Source of the DNA: Methylobacterium sp.
Lineage (GTDB): Bacteria > Pseudomonadota > Alphaproteobacteria > Rhizobiales > Beijerinckiaceae
DNA length: 6,137 nt
Direction: 5' to 3'
Assembly: GCA_020252865.1 (NCBI GenBank)
Contig: JADCCH010000318.1
Location: 1 to 6,137, forward strand
In this document: piece by piece, positions 1-5,632 of the stretch
Position numbering within the stretch: the first letter of the stretch is position 1
How the letters are laid out: the number at the start of each line of letters is the position of its first letter
Made by a program: the position numbers and the translations under genes
Notes under the pieces: generated by a model
The model's database searches: none
Seen by the model: the letters and a program-made list of their open reading frames with translations, nothing else
Told to the model about the DNA's origin: nothing

Positions 1-150
1 CTGCATCCGGCCCTTCAGGCCATGTTTCCGCCCGAGCGCCGCCTTGTCGTGCCGGAGCGCCTCACCGTCTGCGGCGGGCCGATGCTGGGCGAGGCCATGC
101 GGAGCCTCGCGCGACAGGTGAGAGGCTTGAAGCCGCGCGATGCGGATTGA
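1..150 (+). CDS. C-terminal fragment of an unidentified protein (5' end outside window)
   Basis: An open frame runs from the first base of the window to a TGA at 148-150, giving 49 residues that begin LHPALQAMFPPERR and end GLKPRDAD. Codons carry G or C in most third positions, as in the neighbouring genes, so this is probably the true end of a gene read towards the minus-strand operon. I do not recognise the family with confidence. The spacing of the hydrophobic stretch, the PPERR segment and the late GGPMLGEAMRSLA motif vaguely recalls the C-terminus of BadF/BadG-type ATPase or sugar-kinase proteins, where a G-rich turn precedes the last helix. That is a weak, pattern-only suggestion. A kinase for a sugar acid would suit the neighbourhood, but nothing here proves it. 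Confidence 0.6.
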   Translation: MHPALQAMFPPERRLVVPERLTVCGGPMLGEAMRSLARQVRGLKPRDAD

Positions 151-170
151 CCCCTCGGCGCTCTCCTTTC

Positions 171-216
171 GGCCCGTTCGCCGGCACGGCACCATTATCG
201 GCATGGAGGGCCTTTT
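171..216 (+). terminator. Weak candidate terminator after the left-edge gene
   Basis: GGCCC at 171-175 can pair with GGGCC at 208-212, directly followed by TTTT at 213-216. Inside, GCCG at 180-183 can pair with CGGC at 199-202. The layout is that of an imperfect stem-loop plus short T-run about 20 bases after the TGA at 148-150. The stem is short and interrupted and the T-run has only four bases, so this is a candidate only. Confidence 0.25.
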
Positions 217-367
217 CCAACCGTTTCCTCTGCTCGCCGAGGCGACCGTCACCCCAGATTCCCCGCTTCGAACACCCGGTTCAACCGATTCCACTCAATC
301 AGATCAGCCTTCTATGGCCAACTGGCTCAGCTTCACGGGGTATCCGCCAGCTGGAAGAAGCCACGAA

Positions 368-384
368 GCGCACCCCGGATGCGC
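368..384 (-). terminator. Candidate hairpin downstream of uxaA
   Basis: On the minus strand GCGCAT pairs with GTGCGC (five Watson-Crick pairs plus one G-T wobble) around a five-base loop CCGGG. It lies about 40 bases past the uxaA stop, and the following minus-strand sequence is TTCGTGGCTTCTT, moderately T-rich but not a clean run. It could end the operon transcript. The poor T-tract keeps confidence low. Confidence 0.3.
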
Positions 385-395
385 GCGGAACGGCC

Positions 396-423
396 GCCAT
401 GTGATGCCGTGCTGGCGCATGGC
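396..423 (-). repeat. Short inverted repeat at the uxaA stop codon
   Basis: GCCATG at 396-401 and CATGGC at 418-423 are perfect inverted six-base arms, with a small inner GCC/GGC pairing around AGCAC. On the minus-strand transcript the structure would begin at the last base of the uxaA TAG. No T-run follows, so it is not a classical intrinsic terminator. It may stabilise the 3' end or be chance in GC-rich DNA. Confidence 0.25.
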
Positions 424-1961
424 TACATCGTCGCGCCGATCTGCCAGGGCACGAACTCGGCATCGCCATAGCCGAGAAGCTCGCTCTTCGTGCGCTCCCC
501 CGAAGCGATGGCGAGCAGGCGGTCGAAGATCTCCTGCCCCTTCCCGGCGATGCTCACGCCATCGAGGACATCCCCGCAATTGATATCCATGTCGTCGATC
601 ATGCGGTGGAAGATCTCGCTGTTCGTCGCGAGCTTCATCGAGGGCGTCGGCTTGCAGCCATAGGCCGAGCCGCGGCCCGTCGTGAAGGCCAGGAGGTTCG
701 CGCCGCCCGCGACCTGCCCGGTGGCGGCCACGGGGTCATAGCCCGGCGTATCCATATAGACGAAACCCTTCTCCGTGACGGGTTCGGCATAGCGATAGAC
801 CGCGTTCAGCGTTGTGGTGCCGCCCTTCGCCGCCGCGCCGAGGGATTTTTCGAGAATGGTCGTGAGCCCGCCCGCCTTGTTGCCGGGGGAGGGGTTGTTG
901 TTCATGCTCATGCGGTTGCGCGAGGTGTAATCCTCCCACCAGTGGATGATCTCGACAAGTTTCTCGCCCACCGCCACGTTGCGAGCGCGCCGCGTGAGAA
1001 GGTGCTCCGCGCCATAGATCTCCGGCGTTTCGGAAAGAATGGCCGTGCCGCCATGCTTCACGAGGATATCCACCGCCGCGCCCAAGGCCACATTTGCCGT
1101 GATGCCCGAATAGCCATCCGAGCCGCCGCATTGCAGCGCAAGCATCAGCGCGCTGGCATGCGCCGTCTCGCGCTGCACGCGGTTGGCGGCCGGCAGCATC
1201 TCGCGGATGGCCGCGATGCCGGCCTCGACGGTTTTTCGCGTGCCGCCGGTCTCCTGAATGGTCAGCGTGCGGAAGCGATCGCCCTCCGAAAGCCCGTAAG
1301 CTTCCTTGAACTTGCCGATCTGGAAAGCCTCGCAACCGAGCCCCACAAGGATCGAGGCACCCATGTTCGGGTTCGCGGCATAGCCGAAGGTGGTGCGCTT
1401 CAGAACATCGATTGCCTCGCCCTTGTCGGCAATGCCGCAGCCCGTGGAATGCACCAGCGGGATGACGCCATCGATGTTCGGAAAATCACGCAGGAGCCCC
1501 GAGCGGTTGATCTCCTCCGCGATGAACTTTGCGACCGAGGCCGAGCAATTCACGCTCGTGAGGATGCCGACATAGTTGCGCGTGCCCACCGTGCCATTGG
1601 CGCGGCGATAGCCCTGGAAGGTCGCCTGCGCCTCGGGCGGCAGGATATCCGGCTCGCGGCCATCCTCCGCGTGGCGATAATCCCGGGCGAAGGCGGCGAA
1701 GGCGCAATTCTGCTCGTGAATCCAGTCGCCCGGCTCGATCGGGGCCGAGGCAAAGCCGATGATCTGACCGAATTTCAGCACCGCTTCGCCCGGCGCGATG
1801 CCCTTCACCGCAAGCTTGTGGCCGCGCGGGATGCGCACCTTCACCCGCACGCCCTCGATGATCTGCCCCTCGGGCAGGGCATCCACGGCGATCACCACAT
1901 TGTCGCTCGCGTGGAGCCGCAGGCTGCGCGGCGCGAGAGGGGGCGGGACGGGCGCGTTCAT
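423..1961 (-). CDS. uxaA: Altronate dehydratase family enzyme (UxaA/GarD superfamily)
   Basis: Predicted cytoplasmic, metal-dependent dehydratase of 512 residues, acting most likely on D-altronate to give 2-keto-3-deoxy-D-gluconate in galacturonate breakdown. An N-terminal SAF-type domain lies at about residues 15-90 (VRIPRGHKLAVKG from 42). The dehydratase body follows, with RRANGTVGTRNYVGI (119-133), HSTGCG (171-176), VGLGCE (206-211), QCGGSDGYSGITAN (277-290), NPSPGNKAGG (356-365), EKSLG (371-375), FTTGRGSAYG (426-435) and a WQIGATM tail. Cys and His in these motifs are probable metal or catalytic ligands. Length fits the family: E. coli UxaA is about 495 and GarD about 523 residues. The ATG at 1961 is preferred because GGAGG sits five bases upstream; an in-frame TTG six codons earlier has no such site. 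Last gene of the operon, 14 bases after uxuA. Family is near certain. Altronate rather than galactarate as substrate rests on the neighbouring uxuA and overall resemblance. Confidence 0.9.
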   Translation of the reverse strand: MNAPVPPPLAPRSLRLHASDNVVIAVDALPEGQIIEGVRVKVRIPRGHKLAVKGIAPGEAVLKFGQIIGFASAPIEPGDWIHEQNCAFAAFARDYRHAEDGREPDILPPEAQATFQGYRRANGTVGTRNYVGILTSVNCSASVAKFIAEEINRSGLLRDFPNIDGVIPLVHSTGCGIADKGEAIDVLKRTTFGYAANPNMGASILVGLGCEAFQIGKFKEAYGLSEGDRFRTLTIQETGGTRKTVEAGIAAIREMLPAANRVQRETAHASALMLALQCGGSDGYSGITANVALGAAVDILVKHGGTAILSETPEIYGAEHLLTRRARNVAVGEKLVEIIHWWEDYTSRNRMSMNNNPSPGNKAGGLTTILEKSLGAAAKGGTTTLNAVYRYAEPVTEKGFVYMDTPGYDPVAATGQVAGGANLLAFTTGRGSAYGCKPTPSMKLATNSEIFHRMIDDMDINCGDVLDGVSIAGKGQEIFDRLLAIASGERTKSELLGYGDAEFVPWQIGATM

Positions 1962-1966
1962 GGGGG

Positions 1967-1971
1967 CCTCC
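1967..1971 (-). promoter_or_regulatory. Shine-Dalgarno site deciding the uxaA start
   Basis: GGAGG on the minus strand, followed by five C residues and then ATG (1961-1959). This supports the ATG start over the upstream in-frame TTG at 1979-1977, which overlaps the uxuA stop as TTGA but has no purine-rich site at the right distance. Confidence 0.75.
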
Positions 1972-1975
1972 GAGT

Positions 1976-3175
1976 TCAATGAAGCGGGCGATGTTCCAGC
2001 TGGCTCACGGCCTGCATCACGCCGCGCAGTTCCGCGAGCCCGCGCAAGCGCCCGATCAGCGGATAGCCGGGATGCGTCTTTCTGCCGACATCTTCCAGCA
2101 ATTCATGGCCATGGTCGGGCCGGAAGGGAATGCGCCAGTCTTCGCGCCCCTCGTTTTTCCGCCGATGCTGCTCGGCCAGCAAGGCCTGCATCAGCGCGAC
2201 CATGTTGGTATCTCCGCCAAGGTGCTCCGCTTCCATGAAGGAGCCGTCGGCGTCCTTCGCGACGTTCCTCAGATGCGCGAAATGGATGAGCGGTGCAAAC
2301 CGCCTGGCCAGCGCCGGCACATCGTTCATCGGTCCGGCGCCCAGCGAGCCCGAGCAGAAAGTGACGCCATTGGCCTGCGAGGGCACAGCACCCGTGATGA
2401 AGGCGAGATCCTCGCCATTCGAGACGATGCGCGGCAGGCCGAAGAGCGAGCGGGGCGGATCATCCGGATGCACCGCAAAGCGCATTCCCAGTTCCTCCGC
2501 GAGAGGGATGATCTCGCGCAGGAAACGCGCGAAATGCGCGCGGAGTTCCTCCTGCCCGACACCCTTGTAGCGATCGAGGATCTGGCGGAAGCCGGGAATG
2601 TCGTAGCGCTCGTAAGCGCCGGGCAGGCCTGCATTGATGTTGACGAGAAGTGCCGATTTCTCGCTCTCGCTGGCAGCATCATGCCACGTCCTGGCCTGCG
2701 CGATCAGTTCCGGCGCGTGGTCAGCCTCCGCGTTCGGGCGCTGAAGCATGAAGCAATCGAAGGCGCAGAACTTCACGGCATCGAACCTGAGCGCGCGCCC
2801 GCCACCGGCGATGGGGTAGGCGAGATCGGTGCGGGTCCAGTCCAGGATCGGCATGAAATTGTAGCAGATCGTGCGGATGCCGCAGGCCGCGAGGTTCCGC
2901 ATCGATTGCCGGTAGGCATCGAAATGCTGGTCGAGCGGCCCTTGCCCCAGCTTGATATCCTCGTGCAGCGGCAGGCTTTCCACCACGTTCCAGCGCAAGC
3001 CGAGGCTCGGGTCGGCCGCGATCAGCGCTTTCCGCTTTTCGATTTCCTCCACGCTCCAGACCACGCCATAGGGGATGTGATGGAGCGCCGTGACGATGCC
3101 GGTGGCGCCCGCCTGCCGGATTTGCGGCAGCGTGATGGGGTCATCGGGGCCGAACCAGCGCCAGCTCTGTTCCAT
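1976..3175 (-). CDS. uxuA: D-mannonate dehydratase
   Basis: Cytoplasmic enzyme that dehydrates D-mannonate to 2-keto-3-deoxy-D-gluconate in glucuronate breakdown. The 399-residue protein closely parallels E. coli UxuA (394 residues) along its whole length: MEQSWRWFGPDDP at the start, TALHHIP (29-35), VVESLPLHEDIK (64-75), CYNFMPILDWTRTDL (104-118), AGLPGAYE (182-189), RPDHGHELLED (352-362) and GRLRGLAELRGV (375-386). The fold is a xylose-isomerase-like TIM barrel. The known Mn-binding set of His, Cys, His and Asp is matched by H236 in HPDDPP, C274 in CSGSLG, H301 in HLRN and D354 in RPDHGH, so the active site looks intact. The ATG at 3175 matches the family N-terminus and follows GAAGG at seven bases; a longer in-frame extension to 3238 would run back into the dehydrogenase gene. 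Fourth gene of the operon, 10 bases after the dehydrogenase. I have high confidence in the function. Confidence 0.96.
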   Translation of the reverse strand: MEQSWRWFGPDDPITLPQIRQAGATGIVTALHHIPYGVVWSVEEIEKRKALIAADPSLGLRWNVVESLPLHEDIKLGQGPLDQHFDAYRQSMRNLAACGIRTICYNFMPILDWTRTDLAYPIAGGGRALRFDAVKFCAFDCFMLQRPNAEADHAPELIAQARTWHDAASESEKSALLVNINAGLPGAYERYDIPGFRQILDRYKGVGQEELRAHFARFLREIIPLAEELGMRFAVHPDDPPRSLFGLPRIVSNGEDLAFITGAVPSQANGVTFCSGSLGAGPMNDVPALARRFAPLIHFAHLRNVAKDADGSFMEAEHLGGDTNMVALMQALLAEQHRRKNEGREDWRIPFRPDHGHELLEDVGRKTHPGYPLIGRLRGLAELRGVMQAVSQLEHRPLH

Positions 3176-3182
3176 GGATATG

Positions 3183-3187
3183 CCTTC
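3183..3187 (-). promoter_or_regulatory. uxuA Shine-Dalgarno site overlapping the upstream stop
   Basis: GAAGG on the minus strand lies seven bases before the uxuA ATG and shares two bases with the TGA of the dehydrogenase gene (3188-3186). Ribosomes finishing the dehydrogenase would uncover this site, which suggests coupled translation. Confidence 0.65.
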
Positions 3188-4226
3188 AGATGTTGGCCGT
3201 GAGGATGACCTTGACCTGCCGGCTGCGATCAAACGCAAGCCGCAGGCCCCGAGGCGCCTCGCTCAACGGCAGTTCGGCGGTGATCAGGTTTTCGACCGGC
3301 ACCTTGCCTTCGGAAATGAGACGGACGGCATCCATGAATTCCGAGCCGAAGCGGAAGGTGCCGCGCAGGTCGATCTCCTTCGACATGACCTGATTGGCGG
3401 GAAAGGGGATGTCGCCGGAGGGTTGATTGCCAATCTGCACAACAATGCCTCCCTTTTGCGCTGCACCGATGGCCGAGGCAAGGCCCTGGGGCGAACCGCT
3501 GGCCTCGAAGACGACATCGCAGAACGCGCCCTTGCGCTTCAGCGCCTCCGGATCGGCCGAGAGATCGAAGGTTTCCTGCGCGCCGAGCTTCGCCGCGAGC
3601 GCCAGCGGAGCGGCGGCGAGATCGGCCACCGCGAGGCTTCCCGCACCGGCGGCTTTGGCGCCAAGCAGCGTGAGGAGCCCGATGGGGCCCGCTCCGATCA
3701 CCAGCGTCGAGCGACCCTTGAGGTCACCGCCGCGCTTCATCGCGTGAAGGCACACGGCGAGCGGTTCGGCCAGGGCGGCGGCGCGGAAACTCACATGGTC
3801 GGGGATGGGCACGCATTGCGCCGGCACGGCATCAAAGCGCGTCGCGAAGCCGCCCTGCATATGCGGCGTCTTCGAGGCCGAGCCCATGAAATAGATGTTC
3901 TCGCAATGGTTCTCACGGCCTGCCTTGCAGGCCGGACAGGTGCCGCACCAGCGCGAGGGGTTCACCGCCACGCGCTGGCCGACCTTCAGGTTCGTCTCGG
4001 CGTTGATCTCCACCACCGTGCCGGCGATCTCGTGGCCGAGGATGAGCGGCGCGGTCATCTTGAAATCGCCGGACCGGGCATGGCGGAAATAATGCATGTC
4101 CGAGCCACAGATGCCGGCTGCGCCGAATTCCACGCGCACCATGCCCGGCGCGAGAACGCCGGGATCATGGGCCACGTAGCGCAGGTCTTCCGGGCCGAAG
4201 AGGGTGGCGGCGAAGGCCGAATTCAT
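3186..4226 (-). CDS. Zinc-dependent dehydrogenase, L-idonate 5-dehydrogenase family
   Basis: A 346-residue medium-chain, NAD(P)-dependent alcohol dehydrogenase, cytoplasmic, expected to oxidise an aldonate hydroxyl to a keto group. The GroES-like catalytic domain has ICGSDMHY with C40, GHE with H65 and E66, and AEPLA with E154 as catalytic-zinc candidates. The structural-zinc cysteines are C94, C97, C100 and C108. The Rossmann motif is GAGPIG at 178-183; D202 after the second strand favours NAD over NADP. It resembles E. coli IdnD through NPS with the cysteine cluster, FMGSASKTPHMQGGF, AEPLAV and LRGTFRFGSEF. The ATG at 4226 overlaps the dctM stop as ATGA, with GGGGA seven bases upstream; the in-frame extension upstream of it is dctM shadow sequence. 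Next to uxuA and uxaA, likely substrates are L-idonate, L-gulonate (giving D-fructuronate) or L-galactonate (giving D-tagaturonate). Family is secure, substrate is not, so I give no symbol. Confidence 0.93.
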   Translation of the reverse strand: MNSAFAATLFGPEDLRYVAHDPGVLAPGMVRVEFGAAGICGSDMHYFRHARSGDFKMTAPLILGHEIAGTVVEINAETNLKVGQRVAVNPSRWCGTCPACKAGRENHCENIYFMGSASKTPHMQGGFATRFDAVPAQCVPIPDHVSFRAAALAEPLAVCLHAMKRGGDLKGRSTLVIGAGPIGLLTLLGAKAAGAGSLAVADLAAAPLALAAKLGAQETFDLSADPEALKRKGAFCDVVFEASGSPQGLASAIGAAQKGGIVVQIGNQPSGDIPFPANQVMSKEIDLRGTFRFGSEFMDAVRLISEGKVPVENLITAELPLSEAPRGLRLAFDRSRQVKVILTANI

Positions 4227-5629
4227 TTGATCATCCCCATATAACGCGGCAGCCAGAGGCTGATGTCCGGAATGAAGGTGATCAGCAGCAGCGCGACGAA
4301 CAACGGCGCGAGCCATGGCAGGATCGCCATGGTCGTGCGCTCCACCGAGAGCTTCGCCACGCGGCTCAGCACGAACAACACCATGCCGAGCGGAGGGTGC
4401 AGCAGGCCGATCATCAGGTTCAGCACCATGATGAGGCCGAAATGAACGGGGTCGATCCCCATCTTCAGGACGATGGGCATGAGGATCGGCACAAGGATGG
4501 TGATCGCCGCGATGGTGTCGAGGAAGCAGCCCACGAAAAGCATCAGGAGGTTCACGAGGATCAGGAACACCCACTTGTTGTCGGTGATCGCGAAGATCAG
4601 CCCCGACAGCGCCTGCGCCGCCTGCGATACCGTGAGAAGCCAGGCGAAAATCGAGGCGGCGGTCACGATGAACAGCACCGAAGCCGTGGTTTCAATCGTG
4701 TCGAAGGTTGCCTTGGCGAGGCTGCGCATGGTCATCGAACGATAGCGCACGAGCCCGAGGAAGAGCGACCACATCACCGCGGCCACGGCAGCTTCCGTGG
4801 GGGTGAACCAGCCCAGCACCATGCCACCGATCAGGATCACCGGCGTCATCAGCGCCATCACGGCCGAGAACTTGAAGATGTAATCGAGCAGAAGCACCAC
4901 GCCGAGTGCGCTGAAAATCGCCCCGTTCTGCGACATTCCGGCATATTCGAGGCCGATCACGGCGGCGGGGAACATGAAGACCACCGCGACCTCGATCATC
5001 GCTCCGCCGATTTTCGCGAGCGCGAAGGGGGCATCCGATCCCCAGCCCCGCATGCGGGCGAAGATGGCGACCGTCGCCATCATCAGCAGCGTCATCAGCG
5101 CGCCCGGCAGGATGCCCGCGAGGAAAAGCGAGCCGATCGAGACATTCGCCATCATCCCGTAGATGACGAAGGGCAGGGAAGGCGGGATGATCGGCCCGAG
5201 CGTGGCCGATGCGGCGGTGACGCCCACGGCTACCTCGACGGGATAGCCGTGTTCCTTCATCGCCTTGATCTCGATGGTGCCGATGCCGGCCGCATCGGCA
5301 ATCGCCGTGCCCGACATGCCCGAGAAGATCACCGAGCCGATGATGTTCACCTGCGCGAGCCCACCGCGCATCCATCCCACGAGATCGACCGCGAACTTGT
5401 AGATGCGCCCGGTCACGCCCGCGATGTTCATGAGGTTGCCGGCGAGGATGAAGAACGGCACGGCGAGCAGCGGGAAACTTTCGACGCCTGCGATCATGCG
5501 TTGCGCCACGATCACGTCGGGTGCCACGCCGTAGACCGCGATATAGGCGAGCGAGGCCATGACCATCGAGACGGCCACGGGAATGCCGAGGATCATCAGC
5601 AGGATGAACCCCCCCATCAGAAGCAGCAT
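4223..5629 (-). CDS. dctM: TRAP transporter large permease subunit (DctM type)
   Basis: Inner-membrane, ion-coupled permease of a tripartite (TRAP) importer; with DctQ it takes a sugar acid from a periplasmic binding protein. The 468-residue protein is hydrophobic throughout. Family hallmarks are SFPLLAVPFFILAGNLMN (51-68), SGMSGTAIADAAGIGTIEIK (103-122), LGPIIPPSLPFVIYG (144-158), TPTEAA (276-281), GCFLDTIAAITILVPIL (367-383) and LLHPPLGMVLFV (409-420). It is about 40 residues longer than the usual 425-435. The excess lies at about residues 205-253 and adds two hydrophobic stretches (about 212-231 and 236-252) before the conserved ALMTPVILIGGM segment. The ATG at 5629 follows AGGAGGG at seven bases and starts three bases after the dctQ stop. 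Placement beside uxuA and uxaA suggests a hexuronate or aldonate substrate; transport specificity cannot be read from this subunit. Confidence 0.95.
   Translation of the reverse strand: MLLLMGGFILLMILGIPVAVSMVMASLAYIAVYGVAPDVIVAQRMIAGVESFPLLAVPFFILAGNLMNIAGVTGRIYKFAVDLVGWMRGGLAQVNIIGSVIFSGMSGTAIADAAGIGTIEIKAMKEHGYPVEVAVGVTAASATLGPIIPPSLPFVIYGMMANVSIGSLFLAGILPGALMTLLMMATVAIFARMRGWGSDAPFALAKIGGAMIEVAVVFMFPAAVIGLEYAGMSQNGAIFSALGVVLLLDYIFKFSAVMALMTPVILIGGMVLGWFTPTEAAVAAVMWSLFLGLVRYRSMTMRSLAKATFDTIETTASVLFIVTAASIFAWLLTVSQAAQALSGLIFAITDNKWVFLILVNLLMLFVGCFLDTIAAITILVPILMPIVLKMGIDPVHFGLIMVLNLMIGLLHPPLGMVLFVLSRVAKLSVERTTMAILPWLAPLFVALLLITFIPDISLWLPRYMGMIK
4234..4238 (-). promoter_or_regulatory. Shine-Dalgarno site of the dehydrogenase inside dctM
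   Basis: GGGGA on the minus strand, within the last codons of dctM, ends seven bases before the ATG at 4226-4224. It supports this start and the 4-base ATGA overlap. Confidence 0.55.
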
Positions 5630-5632
5630 GGG

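Larger units (their letters stand above)
151..422. other. Convergent intergenic spacer, no supported gene
   Basis: This 272-base stretch separates the 3' end of the plus-strand fragment from the 3' end of the minus-strand operon. Its first half is less GC-biased than the flanking genes. Short frames exist on both strands, but none has a convincing Shine-Dalgarno sequence, sustained codon bias or a recognisable product. It holds a few short inverted repeats that could end transcription from either side, listed separately. I see no tRNA, promoter pair or mobile-element end in it. Confidence 0.6.

Noticed and set aside
276..296. GGTTCAACC sequence resembling a tRNA T-arm
   Set aside because: No T-stem of five pairs, no acceptor stem and no anticodon arm can be assembled around it.
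147..404. Short plus-strand gene of 85 codons starting at TTG in the spacer
   Set aside because: There is no Shine-Dalgarno sequence, its start overlaps the previous stop, and most of the translation is not protein-like. Only its tail is noted as a curiosity.
606..1982. Long plus-strand open frame of 458 codons opposite the uxaA gene
   Set aside because: It is antisense to a gene with clear family motifs, its translation is Arg-, Ala- and His-rich low-information sequence, and it arises from GC-rich third positions on the other strand.
1979..3202. Long plus-strand open frame of 407 codons opposite uxuA
   Set aside because: It is antisense to a well-supported mannonate dehydratase gene, has no recognisable domain, and is explained by codon bias.
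3176..3238. In-frame extension of uxuA by 21 residues
   Set aside because: It lies inside the end of the dehydrogenase gene, and UxuA proteins begin with the MEQ-type N-terminus at 3175.
3090..4244. Long plus-strand open frame of 384 codons opposite the dehydrogenase
   Set aside because: It is a shadow of the zinc dehydrogenase with no family motifs and no convincing ribosome binding site.
4227..4574. In-frame N-terminal extension of the dehydrogenase to 462 residues
   Set aside because: The extra 116 residues are His-, Arg- and Pro-rich sequence read out of frame from dctM, and family members begin near the ATG at 4226, which has its own Shine-Dalgarno site.
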